Below are positions 1 to 10,110 of a DNA stretch of 64,000 nt, piece after piece. How positions within the stretch are numbered: position 1 is the stretch's first letter; every line of letters begins with the position of its first letter. Both the position numbers and the translations under genes were made by a program. Below the pieces are notes generated by a model. That model did not search any database. It saw only the letters and a program-made list of their open reading frames with translations, and was not told the DNA's origin. The DNA lies in the NCBI GenBank assembly GCA_963920705.1, contig OY987232.1:6017200-6081199 (forward strand). Direction: 5' to 3'. The stretch is from Odiellus spinosus (lineage: Eukaryota; Arthropoda; Arachnida; Opiliones; Phalangiidae).

Positions 1-491
1 AGACAATTTGATATGGAGAGAAAATTAGTGCTCGGAATCGGATAACTTCTGTTATTCATATTTTTTCAGATATTTGTTAATAAACAAATACGAGTCGTAA
101 ATTGGGATAAAATTTAATTGGATGTTGGGTTTATCCGAAGATAAACGCTCGAAGCTTTTTCTATTAATAAAGTCACTCGAATTTAGACGAATAACGATGG
201 ACAAGAAAATTCGCATTTCTTAGAATTCGTGGAAAGTTAAAGAAATATATTTCGAAAAAAATAAATAAAATAATAAAACTTCTTTACAAGTTTTGAGTTA
301 TAAAGCTGACCGACGCGAAAAATTTACTGATAGGAGTGTCATGGAAACGCTCTCACAAACAATGCTAATAGACTTAGTTTCTCAAACTCGCTAAAACATT
401 TTGTATAGTTTCAAATGAAGTTTAATGATTAGAATCAAGAGCGAACCAGCTAAGAACTTAGGAGTATATACGTTAACGGATAGAAAAATGA
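1..491. other. No gene seen
   Basis: AT-rich sequence with stop codons in all frames over short distances. No domain, tandem repeat or inverted repeat was recognised here. Confidence 0.5.
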
Positions 492-1090
492 TTAAGGCGG
501 TAGTGAAGGGTTATTTAGTACGATGAAAAAACACCAGATGGCGCTGATATTATAATAATAGGGGTTTCAGTCTTTCCTGGGAGTAAGGATGGTTTGATTT
601 ATTTCCCAGTATAAAGAACTCTCTCTTACCTCTTTCCCCAGTATCCCGCCTCTCGCGAAAGCGGGTGGGCACGCTGTAGGCCAGCCGGTGACGGGATTCG
701 GATAATATAGGCTCTATCGTGGCAACATTTTCGAGTTTACGCGTAAAACACCGTTATAATATGCATTTCTTATCGTAACTAGAGAAAAATTAAACTTAAA
801 TTTGTCAAATTATAGCACGAACTACGTCCGACTTAAACAATTCGTCGGAAGTAAAGTTCGAGCGATATTAGAACGCGAGATAATAGATACGGAAATAATC
901 AAATTTTGATTAATTTATTTTTAAACAAGATTTGCTAATCTCTGGGGATATAATGATTAAAATTAAATCATGAACTAAAGATGATTCCAATTCAAATTTA
1001 AGTGAAAACCGCGAACTGATAGCGTTTGTGGTTCGCTTGATAATAGGTATGGAAAATGAGCCTTTTTGGTGAGTTACCCATGCTTGATTC
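492..1090 (+). mobile_element. piggyBac-like MITE, copy 1 (right end eroded)
   Basis: The left end reads TTAA followed by GGCGGTAGTGAAGGG. The body matches the reverse complement of 20168-20744 over most of its length, including the stretch around the conserved TTACCTCTTTCCCCAGTATC block. The family ends carry TTAA plus a GG(C/T)GGTAGT inverted repeat, which fits piggyBac-type insertion at TTAA. The right terminus stops near 1090 without its final inverted repeat. No transposase is encoded, so this is a non-autonomous copy. The superfamily call rests only on TTAA and on end structure. Confidence 0.5.
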
Positions 1091-1750
1091 ACTCTTGATG
1101 GCCAGCTGTTCAAGTTATGACTCCCGTGTAATTGACATTAAATTATCGGCTTGCTTACTTTCTAGGTCAAGGAGGCACACCTTTGTTCTAATAATAAAAT
1201 GAATACATTGTAAGGGTACGATACAATAAACCACTCGGTCGACGATAGCCGGAGAATTCAAGCCGATCAAAAGGTGGTCAAAAGAAAGTGAAGAAATACG
1301 TAAGTTCAATTGTGGTAAAAATCAAAGGTGGCAATCAAGGTCACAGGCCTACCCGTCCCTTCCTAGCAATTTTCAGTTCGAATTAAGGGGAAGCTTTTTT
1401 TTTTTTTTTGATAATGAAACTAGAGCCAGTTCCAAGTAACTTCCTCGAGTAAAATTTTCAATTAAGGTTAAAGATAATTTTTAAATTAACTTTAAACTTC
1501 ATTTAATAGTGATAACGATTTTTAGGCGGTCTTTTTTGTTTACTAAATGAGATATGTTAACGTAACTTCCCCGAGAGACATTTAATTTTAAAAAATAGCA
1601 TTAACCAATTTAATTTCCCTTGAAAATAACCGCGATAATTAAAATTATCTTGTTTCCAGAATCTAGTATTATTGTAATAAACATTTAAAGGGAAACTCCA
1701 ATTAATTACTAATTAATTAAAAATGTTTAAATTAATTCTATAGTTTAGAC
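1091..1750. other. Intergenic, no gene seen
   Basis: AT-rich, with a T-run near 1397-1410. Short ORFs have no recognisable domain and no paralogue in the window. Confidence 0.4.
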
Positions 1751-1759
1751 ACATTCAAT

Positions 1760-1956
1760 TTCATGGAAATGAACTAGAAATAAAATTAAAATTTACCCAG
1801 AACTACGCTTAGCCTGATTCAGGGACATCCTGAATTTCTTCGATTTGAAGGATCATCGATCCTAAGGCGAGATCTACGTGAGACTTCTAATAACATTCGA
1901 TTGGTCGATGACCCTTAAATTCGAAGAAATTCACGATCTCCATGAATCCAACTAAG
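1760..1956 (+). repeat. MITE family fragment (TTATCGATT family)
   Basis: Shares its core with 17400-17640 and 38981-39341: an AAATTTAC(C)CAG-like segment, TCCTGAATTTCTTCG, GAGATCT(A/C)CGTGAG and a downstream GAAGAAATTCA(C/T)GATC block. This copy lacks the long terminal inverted repeats seen in the 39 kb copy, so it is truncated or diverged. Confidence 0.5.
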
Positions 1957-1967
1957 CCTGTTGGTCT

Positions 1968-2595
1968 ACCCCCATTTCGCCCAATTTATTTTCGCCCAAT
2001 TTCATTTCGCCCAATTCCCATTTCGCCCAGTTTCTTTTCGCACAATTTCATTTCGCCCAATTCCCATTTCGCCCAATTCCCATTTGGCCCAATTTCTTTT
2101 CGCCCAATTCCCATTTGGCCTAATGTCTTCTCGCCCAATCTCGTTTCGCCCAATTTTGATTTGGACCAATCTCATTTTGCCCAAGTCACATTTTTCCACT
2201 TTTTTCCCCCCAACCTAACCAAACCTAACCTAACCAAAATTAAATAAAAGTCACTTTTTTGGCCTACTAAGACTTTAAATTTTAAAAGGTTTAAGCTTAA
2301 ATCGTTTTAGGCGAAAAGGGAAGAGAAATTTTTGGGTTGGGCGAAATGGGAATAGATAATTCTAGGCTAACTGATAAAACGATTGGGCAAATTGGGATTG
2401 GGCGAATTGAGAAAAGGAATTTTTAGTTTGAGCAAAATGGGAAGAGATAATTTAGGGCCAAATGATAAAGCGATTGGGCAAAGTAGGATTGGGCGAAATG
2501 GGAATAGATAATTTTGGGCAAAAAATGCCTTGGGCGAAATGGGAATAGATCATTTTGGGCGAAATATTTTGGGCGAAATGGGTACATACCAGCCT
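1968..2595. mobile_element. Fold-back element A with arrays of a GGGCGAAATGGGA motif
   Basis: The left arm (about 1976-2190) is a degenerate tandem array of TTTCGCCCAATTCCCA-type units. The right arm (about 2310-2585) is the same motif in reverse complement (GGGCGAAATGGGAATAGAT). The arms face each other around a short centre with AACCTAACC repeats (2210-2240). The long open frames over the left arm, such as the FRPI repeats, are translations of this simple repeat and are not genes. The general build recurs at 14.8-16.5 kb and 28.4-29.3 kb. Confidence 0.7.
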
Positions 2596-2679
2596 GTTTA
2601 ATCCGAAATAAAGCTGCCAAGGAGAGTTTGGATTTTGACTCGAAGATCAAACTTAAGTTTAAAGACCATCTACATTACG

Positions 2680-3150
2680 CGAGATGCGAGAGCTACGAGA
2701 AGAAATTTACAATTTCAAAATAGGAGTAAGTTAAAATGATAGATTTTATCAAAGCGCCATATTATATTATGTATTTTACATCAGACTGATACACTATACA
2801 CAGAGGAAATAGTTAAGGAACTACTAGCGAGAAAAGATTACACAGTCGTGTTCGGTTATGTTTGGGAAAACCTATCAAACGTCAAGTAAGGCAAATATTT
2901 ATAAAATACCAAAAGTCTGTCACATTTAATCGATAAAAGTAAACAACGCCACGTAATTTAATACTATCAAAGTAGGCCGAAAGGTGGCCAGGCCCAGTAT
3001 ATTCTTTCTAGAGTAAATCCATGGATTAATTATACGTGACTTAGGATAGACAGCAGGCAGATAAAGTTCAAAATTGTTCAGCCCTAACCCAACGTAGCGG
3101 CCGCAATTGGTAAACCGGATTTAGGGCCTATTTTTTTGGATCAAAATGAA
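2680..3150 (+). repeat. Dispersed repeat segments shared with 7.8, 18.7, 20.1 and 21.6 kb
   Basis: GAGCTACGAGAAGAAAT at 2687 recurs at 18735. CCTATCAAA(C/T)GTCAAGTAAGG at 2870 recurs at 20132. The segment around 3010-3055 is the reverse complement of a GCTGTCTATCCTTAG...ATTAATCCA block at 7830-7862 and 21657-21700. AAACCGGATTTAGGGCCT at 3113 recurs at 21590. No coding signal is seen. Confidence 0.5.
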
Positions 3151-3760
3151 TGTAGGAGGACCGCAATTCGCGATCGAGCCCTAGCCTCCTCGTAAATTCT
3201 TAGAATTTCACTCAAATTCTAGAAAAGGGACATACTTTACATCAAGGGGAAATTACCGAACTCTTCGCGTTTAAACATTGTTTATCAATCCGCCGCAACT
3301 TTTCTCATTTTGCAAACTTCTCTCGAACTTAGGGAAGGCCAGCTATACATTTTATTTACTGATAAAAAAGTCTTTGTATTCAGTTTATGGGGCTACACCC
3401 CCTTTTCTATCTCGCTCGAAGCCGTCCGTCGTAAAAGCAGGGTTTTTAGAGTATTTGGGGAGGTTAGAGGCCGAACGTATCTGTCACGCAAAATCCCCTA
3501 GTTCACAGGCGTTCGAAGCGGGAGGATCTCTGAAGAGGAGGGGAAAGAAGAGAGGGGCTCAAACCTTAATATTATACCGGGAGGACCATCTAGCGACGAA
3601 TTTCAGAGAGTCCCCGAATCAAGGACTTCCACGAATCCGCGGTTAACAAAATCACGCTTACACAGTACAGATAGTACTCGAGTTTAAGAAAGCGCCATCT
3701 AGCTCCAGACAGGAATAAAATTTAAATTTAACCAAAATTAATATTAAAAAATATAATAAG
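3151..3760. other. No gene supported
   Basis: A 122-codon frame (3278-3646) is open but has no recognisable motif, no splice support and no paralogue. A short stretch around GAGTATTTGGGGAGGTTAGAGGCCGAA (3448-3475) recurs inverted at 7698-7725, which suggests repeat-derived DNA. Confidence 0.35.
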
Positions 3761-4089
3761 AATTCGGAGAACCCGGTAGGGCTCTATGTTATGGGCTGAT
3801 CATCATTTGTAATGTTAGTTTGATTTCCTAAAAAATTCAGTCTCTAGCCAATCAAAACGCTCCATTTCCCCATAGAAATAACATTAAAATCGACTTTTTC
3901 GAGGACATGTCCGTTCCGGGACATAACTTATCGAAATAATCATTTGTTACAGTTGAAACTAATTTTAAATGGTAGAGCAAGGTTCGAATGTGTGCCTTTT
4001 CCAAGTTTCATTTAAAAATATTAAGTCTAAGTATTTTAAAAATAATTCTGAAGTTGACCCTTTTTTTGGTACTTCGCTGGTTTCGCGCA

Positions 4090-4590
4090 TGGCCAAATTC
4101 GTAATGTTATTCTATAGGATTTGGTTTTTTGAAAGTGGCTTACCTTTCAGGTTTATTTTTTAATACTTCCGGATATTTTTAAAACTTGGATTTTCCGTGT
4201 GGTATGAATTAAGATTCGAGCTTTATTTTAAGACTAATTTCATAAAATACACCGATTAGTTGGCCCACAATCTATTCATGAAAACGGAGGGAACAACAAG
4301 GCGGAGAAATAGATTCGCCAAAAACCTAAGCCTAATTTGACAAATTAGGCTTAGGTTTTATATGGCTTTTTAAAATCACGAGCAGGAGCGCGCTTGATTT
4401 GGACGCTAATGACCTAATTTCTCCTCCTTCATATTTTTGCCGTTTTTATAAATAGACTGTGGGCAAGCTATTCGGTGTAAAATTATGAAATTAATCTTAA
4501 ATTAAAGCTTGAAAAATATCTGGAAGCATTAGAAAATAAATCTGATAGGTCTCTTTCAAAAAATCTAAATCCCTTGCATCGCAGAACTAA
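4090..4590. repeat. Palindrome unit A of composite repeat, copy 1
   Basis: Large imperfect palindrome centred on a perfect 18 bp stem with a 3 nt loop (AACCTAAGCCTAATTT-GAC-complement, about 4322-4360). Arms of about 200-250 bp pair further out: for example TTGGCCCACAATCTATT (4260) faces AATAGACTGTGGGC (4450), and TTTATTTTTTAATACTTCC faces GGAAGCATTAGAAAATAAA. The unit is tandemly duplicated as 4745-5255. Confidence 0.7.
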
Positions 4591-4744
4591 AAGAGGAATT
4601 ATTTGTTACAGTTATAATCACTTTTAAATGGTAGACCAAGGTTCGAATGTTGAACTTTTCAAGTTTCATTAATAAATATTTAGTCTAAGTATTTTAAAAT
4701 TAATTTTGAAGTTGACCCATAATTGGCTTTTTTGCTAGTTTCGG

Positions 4745-5255
4745 TCATGGCCAATTCGTAATGTTATTCTATGGGATTTGGTTTTTTGAAAGTGGCTTAC
4801 CTTTCAGGTTTATTTTCTAATACTTCCGGATATTTTTAAAACTTGGATTTTCCGTGTGGTATGAATTAAGTTTCGAGCTTTATTTTAAGACTAATTTCAT
4901 AGTTTTACACCAATTAGTTGGCCCACAATCTATTTATGAAAACGGACGAAAAATTAAAGCGGAGAAATTGAGTGGGCAAAAACCTAAGCCTTATTTGACA
5001 AATTAGGCTTAGGTTTTCTATAGCTTTTTAAATTCACGTGCAGGAGCGCGCTTGGGTATTGAACGCTAATGACTTAATTTCTCCTCCTTCATATTTTTGC
5101 TGTTTATATAAATATACTGTGGCCAAACTAATCGGTGTAAAATTATGAAATTAGTCTTAAAATAAAGCCCGAAAAATATCTGGAATCATTAGAAAATAAA
5201 TCTGAAAGGTAAGTCTCGTACAAAATATCGAAATCCCATAGAATAACATTAAGTT
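4745..5255. repeat. Palindrome unit B of composite repeat, copy 1
   Basis: Diverged tandem copy of the 4090-4590 palindrome with its own central hairpin at about 4979-5018. One stem base differs (CCTTATTT opposite AAATTAGG). The far ends pair as TAATGTTATTCTATGGGATTT (4758) with its complement at 5233-5253. Confidence 0.7.
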
Positions 5256-5348
5256 TCAATTTCTCCGCCTTAAAACTTAAAAGTACTCTCCTTTTTAAAA
5301 ATGTGAAAGTCCGAACGACTTGGCATTTCGAACGGCAATAAGGAAGGT

Positions 5349-6030
5349 ATTAACATCCAAAATAATGAAAAAAAAAAAAATTTAAATTTAGTTTAAAGGG
5401 TAATGGGAAAAATATGAAGATTTCGCTGCGGCTGTCGGAGGTATTTACATCAAAAAAGATGAAAAAATTAATTTTAATTGGGATTAAAGGGCACTGGTAA
5501 AAATGTAGAGATTTGACTGGAATCAAGTGCGGCTGTCGGAGGTATTAACATCTAAAATTATGAAAAAATTAATTTTAATTGGGATTAAAGGGCACTGGTA
5601 AAAATGTAGAGATTTGACTGAATCATGTGCGGCTGCCCCAGCTATTAACATCAAAAATTATGAAAAAATTAATTTTAATTGGGATTAAAGGGCAATGGTA
5701 AAAATGTTGAGATTTGACTGAATCATTTGAGGCTGCCCCAGCTATTAACATCAAAAATAATGTAAAAATTAATTTTAATTGGGATTAAAGGGCACTGGTA
5801 ACAATGTAGAGATTTGACTGATTCAAGTGCGGCTGCCCCAGCTATTAACATCAAAAATAATGAAAAAATTAATTATAATTGGGATTAAAGGGCACTGGTA
5901 AAAATGTAGAGATCTGACTGAATCAAGTGAGGCTGCCCCAGCTATTAACATCAAAAATTATGAAAAAATTAATTTTAATTGGGTTTAAAGGGCAATGGTA
6001 AAAATGTAGAGATTTGACTGAATCACTTTT
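5349..6030 (+). repeat. 100 bp minisatellite, about 7 units
   Basis: Units begin with ATTAACATCAAAAAT at 5349, 5443, 5543, 5644, 5744, 5844 and 5944. The period is 100-101 bp after the first unit. Each unit holds GGGATTAAAGGGCA and GTAGAGATTTGACTG. The units differ by point changes, so this is not a CRISPR array. The matching array at 60.1-61.6 kb has about 15 units. Confidence 0.85.
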
Positions 6031-6090
6031 TAAAGGGCTAGTCTTTTAATATAGAAGTTAACACTTTCGTGTTAGACTGAAGTGACAGAT

Positions 6091-7538
6091 ATTATATCAA
6101 AAATGTCTTTGCGAACAAAGACCCAGAAGGACGTGTTATGGCCTTGAATGTCTGAAGTGACAGATATTTAATTTTCTTTTAAAACATTAAATTTAAATAC
6201 AATTAAATTTTCTTTTAAAACATTAAATTTAAATACAATTAAATTTTCTTTTAAAACATTAAATTTAAATACAATTAAATTTTCTTTTAAAACATGAAAT
6301 TTAAATATAATTAGATTTTCTTTTAAAACGAAATTGAAATATAATCACAATCTGGCACGATTTAGAGTTTCAAATTTCAAAACAACTGATTTTATTCACT
6401 CGGAAATATTTAAGAAAAACATAACTGACGATTTTCTCCCATTGACGCTTAACATTAAATTTCGCTTAATTATTTTTCAGGGATTACGTGTCAAACAAAA
6501 CGAAACTTTTCGTTCGATAGAAAAATTTACTTAATTAAGCTTTGGCTTTAGGCATAGACTCAAAGTTCTATGATCTGATTTCATACCTTAATTGGATAAT
6601 GTTTTCTATGGATAATGCTTTATTATAACTCCTCGACCTTAGTCGAGGCAATTCGTTCATGTTAGCTTATGAATGCTTATACAAGGAATTTAAAGGGGGA
6701 AAAATTCCCCATATTTTAATTTAGGTTGCAAACGAACAAACCTAATGGATGGATAATGTTTTATTATAACTCCTAATAACTTATAGCGGTCCCTTATGGA
6801 AATCATCATTTTAATTGTACGGTTTTAATGAAAACAAAAAGGAAAGTATTACAATTTTTTTAAAAACCTTATCCGCTCTAAAATTCGTCGCTTTGAAATT
6901 CTCTTCCCTTGCGCGCTTTGAAAGTACAAATTGTTATGGTTTGCATCGTCTGCTAAGTTAGAAAAGAAGGTGACTTTAAACGGGCTTTAAAAAACACATT
7001 TCCCTTTATCATATAGCCATTCCAATAAACCGGCGAGTATTTTTAACGATCCGTTCAATCGCGAGTCGTGGAAATTCGGGTTAAATTAAGAAAACAAAAA
7101 GTGGACTCGCGTTAGACTGAAAAATAACAGTTCAATACACGTTTTCCCTGAAAAATAATTAAGCCAAATTTAATGTTAAGCGTCATTGGGAGAAAATCGT
7201 CTGTTATGTTTTTTCTTAAATATTTCCGAGTGAATAAAATCAGTTGTTTTGAAATTTGAAACTCTAAATCGTGCCAGATTGTGATTATATTTAAATTTCG
7301 TTTTAAAAGAAAATCTAATTATATTTAAATTTAATGTTTTAAAAGAAAATTTAATTGTTTTTAAATTTAATGTTTTAAAAGAAAATTTAATTGTATTTAA
7401 ATTTCATGTTTTAAAAGAAAATTTAATTGTATTTAAATTTAATGTTTTAAAAGAAAATTAAATATCTGTCACTTCAGACATTCAAGGCCATAACATGTCC
7501 TTCTGGGTCTTTGTTCGCAAAGACATTTTTGATATAAT
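6091..7538. mobile_element. Fold-back module with about 390 bp inverted arms, copy 1
   Basis: The left end ATTATATCAAAAATGTC (6091) is the exact reverse complement of the right end at 7538. Pairing runs inward about 390 bp on each side (6091-6484 and 7147-7538). Each arm contains a tandem array of a 37-38 bp unit with TTTTCTTTTAAAACATTAAATT. The loop (6485-7146) encodes nothing recognised. A matching module lies at 61633-63140. Confidence 0.8.
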
Positions 7539-8244
7539 ATAAGTAGATATACACAAAGAATTTTAGAATACATTTTAATAAAAAAAGATGGATTTTTTTT
7601 TATTATTGTATACGTTCTGTCGCTAGGTGTTGGAAGAAACTAATGTTTAGAGTTTTGTGGGTGGTGCTCGAAATACAAGAGACAACCATAAAACCCTTCG
7701 GCCTCTAACCTCCCCAATACTCTAAAAACCCAGGTAGAAGTTTGATCCACTAAAAAGCTGAGTAGTAAGAGGTATGAAGCCTAAACCCCGGGCCGACTGG
7801 TTTAGCTTCTTTTTTAAAGAAATGTTCCTCCGCTGTCTATCCTTAGGCACTTATAATTAATCCATGGTAAATCAGACCCGAACTCGCGACGGCCGGGCGA
7901 GATTCCGTTTCGAGAGAGGGGGGAGAGTCGTTTTCCGTCGATACATTTCCACCCCCGTAAACGTCAAGACAGTTCATCGCGATATTAGCACCGCCTACTT
8001 GGTTCCAATCTCAACCGCTAGAGAGGGCAATTTCGAATTCCGTATCTCGACCGTTTTAGAGTTTTTGGATTTTTTTCGTCTCTCCTCGGGCGAAAGCTCT
8101 GACGATAACACTTTCAGAACCACGTATCAATCAAAATATACCTTGCTGAAACTTGAAGCGTGATTTACCCGCGCTGAAAGTATTAAGCTACGGGGCATTG
8201 TATACTTTAAGGAAGGAGGTGATAGCCTTTTATAAATACTAATA
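7539..8244. other. No gene supported
   Basis: A 99-codon frame at 7864-8163 has no recognisable domain. It starts inside a repeat block (CTGTCTATCCTTAG...ATTAATCCATGG) shared with 3.0 and 21.7 kb, so it was not accepted as a gene. Confidence 0.35.
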
Positions 8245-8901
8245 ATTAGATATAAACCAGTTGGGCAGCCGCCCACCTAGAAGGGAGGGCTATTTGTGAC
8301 AGATATTACAACTCAGAATGGACAGATATTAAATTACATCTGGCAATGGACAGATATATAAGTTTTATTACCACTCAGAATGGGCAGATATTAAATTACA
8401 TCTTTCGATGGACAAATATAATTTTTTATTACAACTTGGAATGGCCAGATATTAAATTTTCAAATCAGTGCAATTCAGCCAAACCTTTCACAAATAACTC
8501 TGCCCTTTATTTTAGTCATTCTGAATTTGTTGTACTGTCTTTTGTAACATGCATTTTTTTTGGTGAAAGGAACTATGAAATAAAAATTTAAATCATCTTG
8601 TGACATACTACGATATGAAACAGAAAATATTTATTTCAAAGGGCAGAGTTATTTGTGAAAGGTTTGGCTGAATTGCACTGATTTGAAAATTTAATATCTG
8701 GCCATTCCAAGTTGTAATAAAAAATTATATTTGTCCATCGAAAGATGTAGTTTAATATCTGCCCATTCTGAGTTGTAATAAAACTTATATATCTGTCCAT
8801 TGCCAGATGTAATTTAATATCTGTCCATTCTGAGTTGTAATATCTGTCACAAATAGCCCTCCCTTCTAGGTGGGCGGCTGCCCAACTGGTTTATATCTAA
8901 T
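8245..8901. mobile_element. Perfect-arm fold-back element (657 bp)
   Basis: ATTAGATATAAACCAGTTGG at 8245 is matched by its reverse complement ending at 8901. The arms 8245-8508 and 8638-8901 are both 264 bp and nearly identical when folded. The arms contain repeats of a GGACAGATATTA-like motif. The 129 bp loop has no gene. Such length and identity of arms suggest a young or gene-converted fold-back transposon. No target duplication could be read with certainty. Confidence 0.8.
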
Positions 8902-10110
8902 ATCTGTCCCTTTAAAGAAACTCGTGTGATAAAAAGCATTCAAAAAATATTGAACGATGTTTGCATGCGCACCAAATTCAAATATCAGTTTCATTATCTA
9001 TTCAAAAAGCGCGGATATCTTCTTAAAATAAGATTGTTACAAATTTAAAATATTAAAAAAATCCACTTTCATATCCCTTTAAAACATGCGCTTTTAGAAA
9101 CCTTGGGCCTCTTGCCCTCTTCCTTCTCCGAGCATAGAGTGGCGCCTTCTAACTTTAGTCATAATTTAAATAATTAAATTTATTTTGAATTTATAATTTT
9201 ATTTAAATAACATATTATAATATTCAAAGACGAATGATATTTTATTATATAATTTATTTAAACAATAATTAAAGTTAAAAAAAAAAATATGGTAAAACAA
9301 ATATAGTAAAACATTAGCTTAACGCCGCTGGGCGCTGGCTGTGCGTGATAGCGGCAGTATCGAGTTTGTTCCACTAAGCCTTTGTATAACAAAATTAAAC
9401 GTGATGTTACGGTATATTAAAGGCCAAATGGAAAAAATAACTTGTAAAATGCACAATTCCCACATTTTAAAATGGAAATAAACAAAAATAACACCCTTAC
9501 TTAGGTATTTTGGTAAAGATATTATAATTTAAAGTAGGAAAGGCGAGAAAAATGATGGCGTCAGGACGATAGCTTTCCGCGGCTCTCTGGCTTATTCCAC
9601 TTACTAAATTCAGTGGGTATAAACCTAAAGGGGTGTTTTTTTTCCCCATCCCAGAATAAATGTAGGGAGCGGAGGTCGTCTTTCAGCGCGCAGTGTAGTT
9701 TCAATCTGCTTGTTTAGCCCGGCTGTGATTCGTTTTTGTTAGAGCCACGTGAAATTTCAATGCGTACAAAGTTACCGTCTCGGTTTTTCGGGACGGTTTG
9801 TAGCAGGTAGGCTCCCGTAGTAATGATGGGTTATTGAAGAGTAGGAGGTTCCTTGAGTGTCGGCGCCTTTCACGCTACCAGAGATGTAATGAGAGGGCGT
9901 CACCTCGGTACGTGATTCGTCACTTGGAAAATGATGAACAGAATAGAATTCTCCTCCTGATTCTCCTCCTCTCCCAAAACTCAATCTCTAAGAGAGACAA
10001 ACTTTGCTGGGATTTTGGCACTATCACAAATAGCAAGTGTTTCGCTTTGCGCGAAACACTAATTAGAAATCTTTATGAGAACGCGTGACTAAACGAGTGT
10101 TTCACTTTAG
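8902..10110. other. Upstream region of receptor gene, no exon recognised
   Basis: The missing N-terminal exons of the receptor gene at 10111 should lie here or outside the window. No segment could be assigned by frame or by similarity to the paralogue, which diverges before 21000. Confidence 0.3.

Larger units (their letters stand above)
3761..7538 (+). mobile_element. Composite non-coding repeat, copy 1 (3.8 kb)
   Basis: Starts at AATTCGGAGAACCCGG and ends at GACATTTTTGATATAAT. The same start, order of parts and end are found at 58499-63140 in the same orientation. Parts in order: a lead segment, two diverged palindrome units of about 655 bp repeat length, a 100 bp minisatellite (about 7 units here, about 15 in the other copy), and a fold-back module with arms of about 390 bp. 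There is no coding capacity. The right edge of the whole repeat coincides with the right edge of the fold-back module. A possible 5 bp flanking repeat (ATAAG on both sides) has no counterpart at the second copy, so target duplication is unproven. Confidence 0.8.

Noticed and set aside
1942..2247. Overlapping frames of 101 and 85 codons with FRPI/FAQF repeats
   Set aside because: They are the translation of a short tandem motif in fold-back element A in several frames at once.
3968..4000. tRNA-like boxes (TGGTAGAGCA followed by GGTTCGAATG) in the composite repeat
   Set aside because: The A-box-like and B-box-like motifs are directly next to each other with no room for an anticodon arm, and no cloverleaf folds. 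Four copies exist only because the repeat is duplicated.
5349..6030. Regular 100 bp array considered as CRISPR
   Set aside because: Whole units repeat with point changes. There are no unique spacers and no cas genes, and the setting is eukaryotic.
3756..7543. ATAAG on both sides of composite repeat copy 1 as a 5 bp target duplication
   Set aside because: Copy 2 has no matching pair at its edges, and a 5 bp match in AT-rich DNA is easily chance.
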